A stretch of 64,000 nt of DNA from Streptomyces zaomyceticus (lineage in GTDB: Bacteria > Actinomycetota > Actinomycetes > Streptomycetales > Streptomycetaceae): positions 124,001 to 188,000 of the forward strand of contig NZ_BNBZ01000011.1 in the NCBI RefSeq assembly GCF_014656215.1, given 5' to 3'. The notes beneath the pieces are model-generated. The model saw only the letters and a list, made by a program, of their open reading frames with translations, made no database searches and was not told the DNA's origin. Position numbers and translations under genes: made by a program. Position 1 is the stretch's first letter; each line of letters begins with the position of its first letter. Shown here piece after piece: positions 1-8,566 of this stretch.

Positions 1-1229
1 GGGTCTGGCCGGACGCCGCGGCCTGGCTGTTCCCGGCCTCGGTGCTGCCGTACCTCGGCGTGCTGGGCAACCTGGGCCTGCTGGCCTTCATGTTCCTGGT
101 CGGACTCGAGCTGGATCTCGGCTCGTTGCGCGGCCACAGCAGGACCGCGGTGGCGGTGAGCCAGGCGAGCATCGCCGTACCGCTGCTCCTGGGCTCCCTG
201 CTCGCGCTGGGCATGTACGGCTCCTTCGCGCCCGACGGCGTGGAGCGGCTGCAGTTCGTCATGTTCATCGCGGTCTCCATGAGCATCACCGCCTTTCCGG
301 TGCTGGCCCGGATCCTCACCGACCGGGGTCTGTACCGGACGAGGGTGGGCGCGCTGGCGATGGCCTGCGCCGCGGTGGACGACGTCACCGCCTGGTGCCT
401 GCTGGCCGTGGTGGTCGCCCTGGCCCAGAGCAGCTCGCCCTTCGAGGCCGTGACCACCGCGGTGGCGGCCATCGCCTTCACGCTCGCGATGTACTACGTG
501 GTACGCCCGGTCCTCGCCCGTTGGGCGGCCCGGGCCGAACGCGCGTACACCGAGAGCGTCGTCCTGATCGTGCTGTTCAGCGGTCTGTGCCTGTCCGCGC
601 TCGCCACCGACGAGATCGGGGTGCACGCGCTGTTCGGAGCCTTCCTCTTCGGCGTCGTGACCCCGCGCGGAAGCCGGGTGATCGAGCGTCAGGCAGCGCG
701 CCTGCGGGCCTTCACCGTGCCGGTGCTGCTCCCGCTGTTCTTCGTGACGACCGGCCTGAAGACCGACATGTCCCTGCTGGCGAGCGACCCCCGGCAGTGG
801 CTGTGGGCGGCCGCGGTGCTCGCGGTGGCCGTGATGGCCAAGTGGGGCGGAGCCGCGAGCTCGGCCCGGGTGGCCGGCCAGAACTGGCGCGACGCCCTGT
901 CGATCGGCGCGCTGATGAACTGCCGCGGACTGACCGAACTGGTCGTGCTGAACATCGGCCTGAGCCTCGGCGTGATCGGCCCGGACCTCTTCACGATCCT
1001 GGTGCTGATGGCGCTGCTGACCACGGCGGTGACGTCGCCCGCGCTGAGCCTGATCCGCAGGGGAGCTTCCGAGGAGGAGCTGCCCGAGCCCGCCACGGAC
1101 GTGCCCGCCACGGACGCCGAACGCGGCGTGGACGCCACGGGCGCGGCGAACCCCGTGGACGTCTCCGGGCCGGCCGAGCTCGTGGACGCGTCCGGCGGCT
1201 CCGCGCGCCGACCCGCTGCGATCCGCTGA
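1..1229 (+). CDS. Cation/proton antiporter, CPA2-like (5' end outside window)
   Basis: Integral membrane antiporter exchanging Na+ or K+ for protons. The frame is open from base 3 without an upstream start, so the N-terminus lies outside the window; about 409 residues are visible. Many hydrophobic segments, a paired acid in 'AAVDDVTAW', the actinobacterial 'NCRGLTELVVLN' motif and 'TTAVTSPALSLI' near the end of the membrane domain support the family. The last 50 or so residues are a polar, probably disordered tail. A stem-loop follows the stop. Probably unrelated to the cluster that begins downstream. The transported ion cannot be read from sequence. Confidence 0.85.
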   Translation, partial: VWPDAAAWLFPASVLPYLGVLGNLGLLAFMFLVGLELDLGSLRGHSRTAVAVSQASIAVPLLLGSLLALGMYGSFAPDGVERLQFVMFIAVSMSITAFPVLARILTDRGLYRTRVGALAMACAAVDDVTAWCLLAVVVALAQSSSPFEAVTTAVAAIAFTLAMYYVVRPVLARWAARAERAYTESVVLIVLFSGLCLSALATDEIGVHALFGAFLFGVVTPRGSRVIERQAARLRAFTVPVLLPLFFVTTGLKTDMSLLASDPRQWLWAAAVLAVAVMAKWGGAASSARVAGQNWRDALSIGALMNCRGLTELVVLNIGLSLGVIGPDLFTILVLMALLTTAVTSPALSLIRRGASEEELPEPATDVPATDAERGVDATGAANPVDVSGPAELVDASGGSARRPAAIR

Positions 1230-1230
1230 C

Positions 1231-1250
1231 CCGGCCCCGCCGGGGGCCGG
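1231..1250 (+). terminator. Stem-loop after the antiporter
   Basis: Perfect 8-bp inverted repeat, CCGGCCCC and GGGGCCGG, around a GCCG loop, starting 2 bases after the antiporter stop. It has no T-tract, as is common in Streptomyces. Confidence 0.6.
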
Positions 1251-1326
1251 GCACCTCCGGCGGGCCGCGGAACCCGTGTGCTCGGCCCTCCATCCGCTCC
1301 GCTCAAGGCTCGTAAGGTGAAATCTG

Positions 1327-2103
1327 GTGAGGTTCGCAAAAGGACACGGCACCGAGAACGACTTCGTCATCGTCCCCGACCCCGAGGGACGGCTCGATCT
1401 GACGCCCCGACGGGTGGCCGCACTGTGCAACCGGTACACGGGGATCGGCGCGGACGGGGTGCTGCGGGTGGTGCGCGGCGAGGACGCCGAGTGGTTCATG
1501 GACTACCGCAACGCCGACGGCAGCGTCGCCGAGATGTGCGGCAACGGACTGCGCGTCTTCGCCCGGTACCTGGTGGACCACGGGCTCGCGGCGCCGGGTC
1601 GCTTCGACGTGGCGACCAGGGCCGGACTCCGCACCGTGGAGCTCGGCGCGACGGGCCATGTGACCGCGGACATGGGCCCGGCCCAGGTCCTGGGCATCTC
1701 CACCGCCGGAATCGGGGACCGGCGCGTCCCCGGTCTCCACGTGGCGACCGGAAACCCGCATCTGGCCTGTGTGGTGGAGAGCCCGGTGGAGGCCTTCGAC
1801 CTGAGCAGGGCGCCGGATGTGGACACAGCGCGCTTTCCCGAAGGCGTGAACGTCGAGGTCATCCGGATGGTCGGCAGGCGCTCCGTCGAGATGCGGGTCC
1901 ATGAGCGGGGCGTGGGGACGACGTCGTCCTGCGGGACCGGTGTGGTCGCCTCGGCCGTCGCCGCCGCACAGGCCGAGGGGGAGAACCGGGGCGAGTGGGA
2001 GGTCAGGGTCCCCGGTGGCTCGCTGACGGTCATCCTGACCGCGGAGTCGACCCATCTGCGCGGTCCCGCGGTCATCATCGCGGAGGGTACGACCTGCCTG
2101 TGA
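1327..2103 (+). CDS. dapF: Diaminopimelate epimerase (DapF), possibly cluster-associated
   Basis: PLP-independent racemase that interconverts LL- and meso-diaminopimelate with two cysteines. Both are present: Cys71 in 'NADGSVAEMCGNGLR' and Cys202 in 'TSSCGTG'. Start is GTG 1327, preceded by AAGGTGA at a good distance. At 258 residues it is shorter than the roughly 290 I recall for the housekeeping Streptomyces enzyme. It lies between an antiporter and a nitroreductase rather than beside miaA or hflX, where I remember the housekeeping gene. It may therefore be a second copy serving the neighbouring cluster, acting on DAP or a DAP-like amino acid. If no other dapF exists in the genome, it is the essential one. 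Confidence 0.9.
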   Translation: MRFAKGHGTENDFVIVPDPEGRLDLTPRRVAALCNRYTGIGADGVLRVVRGEDAEWFMDYRNADGSVAEMCGNGLRVFARYLVDHGLAAPGRFDVATRAGLRTVELGATGHVTADMGPAQVLGISTAGIGDRRVPGLHVATGNPHLACVVESPVEAFDLSRAPDVDTARFPEGVNVEVIRMVGRRSVEMRVHERGVGTTSSCGTGVVASAVAAAQAEGENRGEWEVRVPGGSLTVILTAESTHLRGPAVIIAEGTTCL

Positions 2104-2207
2104 CCGCTGATCATCCCGCGAGTTCCCCGTCCGGGACCACCGCCGCGCGCGAGGCGCCGGCGCACCGGGCCCCTCATGACACCTATCACGCAAGGAGCAG
2201 TCGCACC

Positions 2208-2768
2208 ATGGACGTCATGACCGCTGTCCTGACCCGTCGCAGCCGGCAGACACTGAACGAACCGGCTCCTTGTGACGCCGAGTTCGCCTATCTGCTCGGT
2301 GGCGCCGCGGCGGCCCCCGACCACGGGAGCCTTCGGCCGTGGCGCTGGATCCTGCTGCGCGGGCAGGACCGGGAGGCGCTCGGCGCGAGCCTGGCGAGCG
2401 AGGCTCCGCCGGAGCAGCGCGACCGGATCGCCGGGAAGACGCTGCGGGCCCCGCTGATGGCGGCGCTGGTCTTCCGCCCCGTGGCGGAGCACAAGGTCCC
2501 CGAGTGGGAGCAGATGGCCGCGGCCAGCTCCGTGGCCTACGGACTGATGCTGCTTCTGCACTCGCGGGGATACGGCAGCATCTGGCGTACCGGCCGGATG
2601 TGCGAGAGCGGTGCCGCCCGCGAACTGCTGGGTCTGGCACCGACGGAGCGGCTTCTCGGGTCCCTGGACATCGGGACCGCCGACGGAGGGGAACCGCCGG
2701 CACGCCGACGGACCGGTGACCTCGCCGACCACGTCTCCACTTTCGCGTCCCGGCCGGTGCCGGTGTAG
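2208..2768 (+). CDS. Nitroreductase-family FMN oxidoreductase (YdjA-like)
   Basis: 186-residue protein resembling the small YdjA-type NAD(P)H-dependent FMN reductases: N-terminal 'TRRSRQTL', then 'HGSLRPWRW' where the flavin usually binds, and a C-terminal 'RLLGSLDIG'. Such proteins act as dimers with one FMN per interface. ATG 2208 has an AAGGAG 10 bases upstream. It lies 104 bp after dapF and is probably cotranscribed. A strong bidirectional hairpin separates it from the ATP-grasp operon on the other strand. Its substrate is unknown; a role in the cluster is only suggested by position. Confidence 0.8.
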   Translation: MDVMTAVLTRRSRQTLNEPAPCDAEFAYLLGGAAAAPDHGSLRPWRWILLRGQDREALGASLASEAPPEQRDRIAGKTLRAPLMAALVFRPVAEHKVPEWEQMAAASSVAYGLMLLLHSRGYGSIWRTGRMCESGAARELLGLAPTERLLGSLDIGTADGGEPPARRRTGDLADHVSTFASRPVPV

Positions 2769-2853
2769 GCGCCGCCCGGCGCAGGTGCTGGTGCCGCTGT
2801 AGGCACTACCCGGCACAGATACCGGCTTCTGGTTGCCGGTGCCGAGAGCCACA

Positions 2854-2884
2854 GGGCCCCTTCCGTCTTCGACGGAAGGGGCCC
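2854..2884. terminator. Strong bidirectional terminator
   Basis: Perfect 14-bp inverted repeat (2854-2867 with 2871-2884) around a TTC loop, followed by CTTT on the plus strand. It sits between the nitroreductase and the convergent ATP-grasp operon and can serve both. Confidence 0.85.
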
Positions 2885-2903
2885 CTTTCGTGCGTGCGGG
2901 TCG

Positions 2904-4166
2904 TCAGACGTCGATGTCCTCCGGCGGGAGCGGCTCGATGACCGTCTCCGCCTCGATCCAGACCCTCAGCTCCTCGATCGTCCGCACCGCCTCCGCGCGG
3001 CTCGCGCCCACGACCAGGGCCGAGGCGAAGTTCTCCACGCTCGTGTGGGCCGTGCCGAGCCGGGTACCGGCCTGCGCGGCCACCTTGAGGCCGGTGACAC
3101 CCGGAATGGAGCACTCGCCGGGGACGGCGCGGAGGAGTCCGGGGCGGGGCGGGAAGAGGGCGAGTCCACCGGTCCGGAGCGGCAGTTCGGGTATCTCCGG
3201 CAGGGTGTTCCCGGCCAGGGCTCGGACGTAGAGCTCCGGCAGGTGGAGTCCGAACCCGAGGCGGATCTGCTCTTCGATGCGGCCGCCGGCCATGCGGCAG
3301 GCGATTTCGTTGAGGACGAGGCCGTGGGGGGTGCCGAAGATTTCGGCGTGGAAGATGGTGGTGGTGGGGGTGGGGAGGGTTTCGAGGGTGGTGGTGGTGA
3401 GCTTGCGGAGGTCGTCGAGGCGGGGGTCGTCGGCGTCGAGCATGGTGCTGTGGAGCATGTGGCCGTCGAGCATGCCGAGGCAGGTGGTGGTGCCTTGGGT
3501 GGAGGGCCAGATGAGTTGGATGTGGCCGTCGACGACGAGGCCGTCGATGTGGAAGAGCTCGTGTTCGACGTGGGCCTCGACGAGGAGGGGTGCGCCGTCG
3601 TCGGTGCCGAGTTGGGTGGTGCGGGTGGCGTAGTTCCAGAGTTCGTCCTCGTCGTGGAGGACTTCGACGCCCATGGAGCCGCCGCCTCGGCGGGGCTTGA
3701 CGACGATGGGGAAGCCGTGTTCCTGGGTGAAGCGGATCAGGGAGGTGATGTCGGGTGCCGGGGCGTAGGGGGCGAGGGGGACGCCGGCTTCGCGGAGCAG
3801 GTCCTTCATGATCAGCTTGTCGCGGAAGGCGAGGGCGCTTTCCTCGCTCTGACCCGCCAGGCCGAGGAGGTCCCGCAGTCGGGCGGCGCGCAGCAGGTCG
3901 AACTCGGAGAGGGCGATGATCTCGTCGAAGCCGAACTCGGCGTGCAGACGCAGGGCTTCACGTTCCACCGCGACACTGTCGTGGTAGTCCACCAGTACGA
4001 CCGTCTCCTCGAAGGCGGCGAGCTGTTCCGTACGGACGCTGTCGTCGGTGCTCAGCGCGCGGGCGGCGTCCGTGACGAGGACGATCCGGTGGCCCTCGCC
4101 GATCCACTCGCGGTAGCGGCGGGTGGTGAGCGGGCTGCGGTTCAGGATCAGGTAGTTCATGGTCAC
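2904..4166 (-). CDS. ATP-grasp amide ligase, copy A1
   Basis: 420-residue stand-alone ATP-grasp enzyme. This family activates a carboxylate as acyl phosphate and joins it to an amine. Visible landmarks are a pre-ATP-grasp domain (about 1-110), the ATP-binding lysine K157 in 'FPIVVKPRRGGGSMG', the hinge E197, and metal ligands in 'FHAEIFG' (272-278) and 'LNEIACRMAGG' (285-295). Its ATG overlaps the stop of the upstream ligase (ATGA, 4163-4166), so the two are translationally coupled; Met3 is an alternative start. Residues 57-309 are almost identical in DNA to the paralogue at 24183-25457. It is the last gene of a leftward operon. The amino acids it joins cannot be predicted. Confidence 0.88.
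   Translation of the reverse strand: MTMNYLILNRSPLTTRRYREWIGEGHRIVLVTDAARALSTDDSVRTEQLAAFEETVVLVDYHDSVAVEREALRLHAEFGFDEIIALSEFDLLRAARLRDLLGLAGQSEESALAFRDKLIMKDLLREAGVPLAPYAPAPDITSLIRFTQEHGFPIVVKPRRGGGSMGVEVLHDEDELWNYATRTTQLGTDDGAPLLVEAHVEHELFHIDGLVVDGHIQLIWPSTQGTTTCLGMLDGHMLHSTMLDADDPRLDDLRKLTTTTLETLPTPTTTIFHAEIFGTPHGLVLNEIACRMAGGRIEEQIRLGFGLHLPELYVRALAGNTLPEIPELPLRTGGLALFPPRPGLLRAVPGECSIPGVTGLKVAAQAGTRLGTAHTSVENFASALVVGASRAEAVRTIEELRVWIEAETVIEPLPPEDIDV
3238..3995 (-). repeat. 758-bp near-identical tract shared with 24538-25295
   Basis: The tract matches 24538-25295 in the same orientation with five substitutions by my count, about 99.3% identity, and no gaps. Two substitutions change the protein (D172N, V283L). 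Identity drops sharply on both sides, although 3115-3171 is also identical to 24415-24471. The pattern suggests recent gene conversion or partial duplication inside an older paralogue pair. Confidence 0.95.
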
Positions 4167-5368
4167 AGGGCCTCGATCTCGATGCGGAACGACTCGTACA
4201 CGCGGGCCACGGCTTCCTCCGCCGACTCCGCGGTGTCCGCCCGCAGGAAGACCAGGGCGCTCGCGGCACCGGAGCTGAGGCGCTCGGGCACCACGTCACC
4301 GACCCGGCTCAATATCCTCACGTCGATGACGCACGGCAGGGCGCGCAGCTCGTCGGCCCCGGTCATCGAGACGATCCGGCCGGGGCGGAGCGGCAGGTAG
4401 CAGTGCACGGTGACTCCGTCCTCGGGGAGGGGGTCCACCTTCGGGTCCAGGCCGAGTTCGAGCTGGAGGCCCGCCCGCCACACGTCGACACCGCTGTGCA
4501 GGTCGAGGGCGTGCGGGATGCCGCCGCCCGCCGCGCGGCAGGCGATCTCGCCCACTACCAGTCCTTCGGAGGTCTCCAGGAACTCCATGTGGGTGACGCC
4601 GTCGGTGAGTCCGAGAGCGGCGACCGCCCCTGCGTGCAGCTCCTCCATCCGCGCACGCACCGGATCGCCGGCCGGCAGCGTCATCGAACCGAACACCTCG
4701 CCGCGGCCGAGGACCGGAGCCAGGTAGCGGGACGAGGCGGCGAAGAGGACCTCGCCTCCCCGCACGACCCCGTCGCAGTGGTACTCGGCTTCGATGTCGA
4801 CGAACTTCTCGACGATCAAGGGGCAGTTCAGCGCACGGATCGGTTCGGCCCCGGGGGAGCCGGCGAACTCCTCGAACCGCTCGGCGGAGGTGAAGACGCA
4901 GACGTCCATGGACCCGCCGCCGACCATGGGCTTGGCGACGACCGGCCAGCCGAGCGCGGCCGCGGCCTCCGCCACCTGGTCGAGACCGGGGGCGAGCCGG
5001 AAGTCCGTGACCGGCAGACCGGCCGCGCGCATCAGCTCCTTCATCGTGTACTTGCTGGAGAAGGCGTGGGCGACCTCGGGTCCGGTACCGGGGATGCCGA
5101 AGTAGGAGCGGACGTATCCGGCCTGCGCCTGACCCCGCTCGAACGGGGCGAAGATCCGGTCGATACGACGCTCCCGCAACAGCTCCAGCACGGCGAGGCG
5201 CAGGAGTTCGGGGTTCTCGATGCTCTCGACGAGCCGCACGTCCACCTCGGGGCCGTACCGCTGCGCGTGACCGGGCTCGGTGATCACCGTGAGGTGACCG
5301 ATCTCCGGTGCCGTGCGGACATGGTCCGGAAGCAGATTGTTCTTGACGTGAACGAACAGGACGTTCAT
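4163..5368 (-). CDS. ATP-grasp amide ligase, copy B1
   Basis: 401-residue ATP-grasp ligase. The N-terminal domain (1-105) precedes 'FSSKYTMKELM'. K146 lies in 'WPVVAKPMVGGGSM', hinge E187 in 'LIVEKFV', and metal ligands in 'THMEFLE' (259-265) and 'GEIACRAAGG' (273-282). ATG 5368 has GAAAGGTGA upstream, and the same CCGGGTGAAAGG leader precedes the paralogue B2 at 25454-26665. B1 and A1 overlap by 4 bp, and B2 and A2 do the same, so the two ligases probably act as a pair on successive bonds or as a complex. Short patches shared with B2 (for example 4580-4693) are nearly identical while the rest has diverged. Confidence 0.88.
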   Translation of the reverse strand: MNVLFVHVKNNLLPDHVRTAPEIGHLTVITEPGHAQRYGPEVDVRLVESIENPELLRLAVLELLRERRIDRIFAPFERGQAQAGYVRSYFGIPGTGPEVAHAFSSKYTMKELMRAAGLPVTDFRLAPGLDQVAEAAAALGWPVVAKPMVGGGSMDVCVFTSAERFEEFAGSPGAEPIRALNCPLIVEKFVDIEAEYHCDGVVRGGEVLFAASSRYLAPVLGRGEVFGSMTLPAGDPVRARMEELHAGAVAALGLTDGVTHMEFLETSEGLVVGEIACRAAGGGIPHALDLHSGVDVWRAGLQLELGLDPKVDPLPEDGVTVHCYLPLRPGRIVSMTGADELRALPCVIDVRILSRVGDVVPERLSSGAASALVFLRADTAESAEEAVARVYESFRIEIEAL

Positions 5369-5715
5369 GGGTGGTCACCTTTCACCCGGTGCAGCCGGGA
5401 TGGTGGGGCGGGCGCGGAGCCCGTGGAGCGGCCTGGGCGGAGGGGCTCGGGAACGCCGGCGCGGCACCGCACGGCACGGCGAACCGGCCCGCCGCACGGC
5501 GGGGCGGAATGCTGAAGAGGGGGTGGTGAAGGGGAGGGTGGTGCGGGGGACGGTGCTCAGGGAGCGGTCCGCGGCGGTGTCCCACCCGGAGGGTGGGCCT
5601 GTGCCCAGGCGGACTCGGCGGAAAGACGTCGCCGCCGCTGATGAGTGGCGTCAATGTATCTCACCGGCGGACGTCCGACGTCCGACGTCCGCCGGGCCCC
5701 CGCGGTCCCCCGGAT
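5369..5715. other. Intergenic region upstream of ligase B1
   Basis: 347 bp between the M20 peptidase stop and the ligase B1 start, both on the minus strand. It holds the hairpin at 5665-5694 and the ribosome binding site of B1. I see no convincing gene or clear -35/-10 pair. Hairpin and length suggest that B1-A1 has its own promoter here. Confidence 0.5.
5665..5694 (-). terminator. Hairpin after the M20 peptidase gene
   Basis: Perfect 11-bp inverted repeat, CGGCGGACGTC and GACGTCCGCCG, around an 8-base loop. The arms and loop are built from a tandem ACGTCCG unit. It begins 22 bases beyond the peptidase stop and has no T-tract. Confidence 0.55.
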
Positions 5716-6858
5716 TCAGGAGGCGCGGATCGCGTCCACCAGACCGGCGACGAGCTCCGCCCGACCGGCCATGGCGTCGATCACCAGGTATTCGTGGTCG
5801 GCGTGCGCGCCACCGCCGACCGCTCCGAGGCCGTCGAGGGTCGGTACCCCGAGCGCCGCCGTGAAGTTGCCGTCGCTGCCTCCTCCGACGGCCCTGCCGC
5901 CGAGACCGGGGTCGAGCGTCCGCGCCAGCGCGAAGAGGTCCGCCGAGGCGGACTCCGGCATCGGAGGCCGGCCGATGCCGCCCCGGACCGAGAGCTCCGC
6001 CCCGTCCAGGTACGGCCGCAGGGCGGCGAACGCCGCCTCGACACGGTCCTTCTCGTCCGTCGTCTCGACCCGGACGTCCACGACGATGCTCGCCGCGGCG
6101 GGCACGACGTTGTCCACGGTGCCCGCCGACGCGACGGTCGGGGTGACGGACGTACCGGCCTCGGGCCGCCCGAGCGCCACGATGTCCAGGACCTGGTGCG
6201 CGGCCTCGACCAGGGCGTTGACGCCCGCTTCCGGTTCGAGGCCCGCGTGGGACGCCCGGCCCGTGACGGCGATCTCGAAGGTGCCGCAGCCCTTGCGGCC
6301 CGTCTTCAGGGAACCGTCGTCGGCCGCGCCCTCGAAGACGAGCACGGCGCCGCAGGCGAGGGCGCGTTCCTCGATGAGAGCCCGTGAGGCGGGGGAGCCG
6401 ACCTCCTCGTCGGAGGTCAGCAGGATCTCCACGCCCGACCGGTCGTCGAGCAGCGCGAGGCCGTGCACGGCCTGCACGATGCCGCCGAGCATGTCGAAGA
6501 CCCCGGGGCCGGTGGCACGCCCGTCCTCGACGGCGAACGGGCGGCGTTCGAGGGTCCCGAGCGGGAACACCGTGTCGTGGTGTCCCAGGAGGAGCACCTT
6601 GGGGACGCCGCCGCCGGACCAGCTGACGTGCGGCCCGGACGCGCTCTCGACGAGGACGGCCTGCCCGCCGAGGCGGTGCTCGAGGACGTCGGCGACGGCC
6701 TTGGCCGAGGCCGTCAGGGCCTCCTGGTCGCGCGACGGCGACTCGACCTCCACGAGCTTCCTGAGGTCCTCGATCATCGCGTCGACGTCGACGGAGGCGG
6801 AGACGGGGACATGCGGAGGGGCGGGGGTACGGGGGGTGGTGCGGGGCGGTGTCTGCAT
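5716..6858 (-). CDS. M20-family metallopeptidase, carboxypeptidase G2-like
   Basis: 380-residue zinc amidohydrolase of the M20 family, which includes glutamate carboxypeptidase, ArgE and DapE. Metal and catalytic motifs are intact: 'LGHHDTVFP', the Glu-Glu of 'TSDEEVGS' and the terminal 'GGGAHADHEYL'. A dimerisation domain lies between them. It is closest in feel to carboxypeptidase G2, with no secretion signal. It follows the deaminase gene by 9 bp and ends in a hairpin. In the cluster it could trim an acyl or aminoacyl group from an intermediate or mature product, or do a DapE-like deacylation. The substrate is not predictable. Confidence 0.85.
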   Translation of the reverse strand: MQTPPRTTPRTPAPPHVPVSASVDVDAMIEDLRKLVEVESPSRDQEALTASAKAVADVLEHRLGGQAVLVESASGPHVSWSGGGVPKVLLLGHHDTVFPLGTLERRPFAVEDGRATGPGVFDMLGGIVQAVHGLALLDDRSGVEILLTSDEEVGSPASRALIEERALACGAVLVFEGAADDGSLKTGRKGCGTFEIAVTGRASHAGLEPEAGVNALVEAAHQVLDIVALGRPEAGTSVTPTVASAGTVDNVVPAAASIVVDVRVETTDEKDRVEAAFAALRPYLDGAELSVRGGIGRPPMPESASADLFALARTLDPGLGGRAVGGGSDGNFTAALGVPTLDGLGAVGGGAHADHEYLVIDAMAGRAELVAGLVDAIRAS

Positions 6859-6867
6859 GGGGTCCTC

Positions 6868-7389
6868 TCAGAAGCGCAGATGGGCATTGGCCGCGCGTGC
6901 GGACTCGGCCAGCTCGGGGATCTCGATCACGTCCACCCCCGACTCGGCCATCAGCCGCACGCCCTGACAGTCCGTCACGAACACATCCGGTTCGCGCCAG
7001 GCGATGACGACCCGGCGGATGCCGGAGGCGATGACGAGCTCGCTGCAGGGCGTGGGCCGGGACGCGCGGCGGGAGCAGGGTTCGAGGGAGCTGTAGAGGG
7101 TGGCGCCGGCCGGCACGGGCGTACCGGCGAGTTTGGCGAGCGCGCTCTCCTCGGCGTGGAAGTCGGGGGCTAGCTCCCGGCTGTGGCCGGAGGCCAGTTC
7201 CCGCCCTTCGGCGTCGACGATCACGGCGCCGACCGAGAAGGCGGTGGCCGACGGCGGGCAGTCGTGCGCCAGCTCGACGGCGCGACGCAGCCACCCGACA
7301 TCGGCCGAGGTGTACGCGGCCGGGGACGAGGTCGCGGACCCAGGGGAGGAAGTCGCGGACCCAGGGGAGGAAGGGGAAGGGGAGGTCAT
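6868..7389 (-). CDS. RibD-type pyrimidine deaminase, stand-alone
   Basis: 173-residue zinc deaminase of the cytidine-deaminase fold, matching the N-terminal half of RibD. The zinc motifs are 'HAEESAL' and 'EPCSRRASRPTPC' (two cysteines 9 apart). RibD removes the 2-amino group of the GTP cyclohydrolase II product. Its ATG overlaps the stop of the reductase gene by ATGA (7386-7389), so the two halves of RibD are encoded as coupled genes in reversed order. Residues 7-20 are a Ser/Pro linker from a 21-bp tandem repeat. With ribA in the same cluster, it probably acts on a GTP-derived pyrimidine; dCMP/cytidine-type substrates are an alternative. Confidence 0.82.
   Translation of the reverse strand: MTSPSPSSPGSATSSPGSATSSPAAYTSADVGWLRRAVELAHDCPPSATAFSVGAVIVDAEGRELASGHSRELAPDFHAEESALAKLAGTPVPAGATLYSSLEPCSRRASRPTPCSELVIASGIRRVVIAWREPDVFVTDCQGVRLMAESGVDVIEIPELAESARAANAHLRF
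7331..7372 (-). repeat. 21-bp tandem repeat (two copies) in the deaminase N-terminus
   Basis: Two perfect copies, 7331-7351 and 7352-7372, in frame, encoding repeated Ser-Ser-Pro-Gly-Ser-Ala-Thr. A recent slippage expansion in a linker without fixed structure. Confidence 0.9.
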
Positions 7390-8069
7390 GCGTGCGGCTC
7401 CTTGGCGGCGTAGCGGAGGACGACGACGTCCCCGAGGGTCGTGGTGTCGAGGAGCCGCAGCCGGCGGCCGGGGCCGCCGGGGAACTCGGCCGGGTTGAGG
7501 AAACGGGGCGCCGACCGGTGGCCGACGAGGAGCGGCGCGACGGCCATGTGGATCTCGTCCGCGAGGCCTTCGGCGAGGAAACGGGTGTGGACGGTGCCGC
7601 CGCCCTCCACCATCAGCCGCCGCACACCCCGTGCGCCCAGGTCGTCCAGCAGGGCCCCGAGGTCGACCCCCGGTCCGGTCGCGACGACGTCCGCGTGGTC
7701 CTTCAGCGTCCGGCTCAGTTCCGGCCGGGCGGCGTCGGTGGCGTACACGACCTTCCGCCCGCCCGTGTGCCAGAACCGCAGGCCGGGGTCGAGCCGGTCC
7801 CGGGACGTGAGGCTCACCTTGAGCGGATGCTCGGGCCGGCCCGAGGCCAGCCGCTCGGCACGGAGCGCGGGGTCGTTCACCAGGAGCCGTGGGTTGTCGG
7901 CGGCCAGTGTGTTGCTGCCGACGAGGACGGCGTCCGATGCGGCGCGGAGCCGGTCGACCCGCGCGAAGTCGGCCGCGTTGGAGAGCAGGAGGCGTTCGGG
8001 TGAATCGTCGTCTATGTATCCGTCCAGGGATACGGCGACACTGAGAAGTACATGGGGGCGACTGCCCAT
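7386..8069 (-). CDS. RibD C-terminal-like pyrimidine reductase, stand-alone
   Basis: 227-residue member of the RibD-C/dihydrofolate-reductase-like family that reduces the ribosyl side chain of the riboflavin-pathway pyrimidine using NADPH. Typical features are 'LSVAVSLDGYIDD' at the N-terminus, 'DAVLVGSNTLAADNPRL' (the usual TxxxDxP-like site) and 'VRRLMVEGGGTVHT'. The gene starts a leftward operon and overlaps the deaminase by 4 bp. ATG 8069 was chosen because the homology begins there; no strong ribosome binding site precedes it. Housekeeping RibD is normally one fused protein, so separate coupled genes beside ligases suggest a specialised pathway. A stand-alone reductase of another heterocycle is possible. 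Confidence 0.8.
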   Translation of the reverse strand: MGSRPHVLLSVAVSLDGYIDDDSPERLLLSNAADFARVDRLRAASDAVLVGSNTLAADNPRLLVNDPALRAERLASGRPEHPLKVSLTSRDRLDPGLRFWHTGGRKVVYATDAARPELSRTLKDHADVVATGPGVDLGALLDDLGARGVRRLMVEGGGTVHTRFLAEGLADEIHMAVAPLLVGHRSAPRFLNPAEFPGGPGRRLRLLDTTTLGDVVVLRYAAKEPHA

Positions 8070-8137
8070 TCGCGGTCCGTTCACGTTCGGCCGGGCGGTG
8101 ACTTCGCACCGGCTTCGACTCCGATTGTTCGATGGGG

Positions 8138-8168
8138 TTGTCAATGTACAGGCGAGTGTCCGTACGAT
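8138..8168 (+). promoter_or_regulatory. Putative promoter of the ACT-domain gene (leaderless)
   Basis: TTGTCA (8138-8143) and TACGAT (8163-8168) are 19 bp apart. The predicted transcript start falls on the A of the ATG at 8175, and no Shine-Dalgarno sequence is present, so translation may be leaderless. On the other strand the overlapping bases 8139-8144 read TTGACA, a candidate -35 for the divergent reductase operon. Confidence 0.5.
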
Positions 8169-8174
8169 GCACGC

Positions 8175-8555
8175 ATGATTACTGCGACTCCCCAGCATCT
8201 GCGGGTTCTCAATGGTTCTTTTGTCGTCGAACACGCCGAGGACGAGGCAATTGCTCTTGCCGGTCCCTGGATTTCTCTGGTCCGTGCGCCGGAAGGCCTG
8301 ACCGTCGTCCGGGAGCTGCGTTCCGGCGAGACCGTCGAGGACGGTGAGGCGTGGGCCGCCCTGTACAGCGGCGACACCGCCCACGGGCTCGACGTGCCCG
8401 GCATGCTCGCCCTGCTGCTCTCGCCGCTCGCCCAGGGCGGAGTGCCGGTCTTCGTGGCCTCCACGTACAACGCGGACCTGATCCTCGTGCCGCGTGACCG
8501 GGTCGAGGACGCCGCCCGCGTGCTGCGCGCCATCGGGCACCGCATCGACCTCTGA
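8175..8555 (+). CDS. Small ACT-domain protein (CASTOR-like)
   Basis: 126-residue protein made of two ACT-like halves: 'AGPWISLVRAPEGLTVV' early and 'GVPVFVASTYNADLILV' late, the usual pattern of small amino-acid-binding ACT proteins. These bind free amino acids and regulate or sense rather than catalyse. The gene lies between divergent cluster operons and has its own strong terminator, so it is a single-gene unit. It may sense a pathway amino acid, but similar genes are common in Streptomyces outside clusters. Confidence 0.75.
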   Translation: MITATPQHLRVLNGSFVVEHAEDEAIALAGPWISLVRAPEGLTVVRELRSGETVEDGEAWAALYSGDTAHGLDVPGMLALLLSPLAQGGVPVFVASTYNADLILVPRDRVEDAARVLRAIGHRIDL

Positions 8556-8566
8556 CCCCGACGGAC

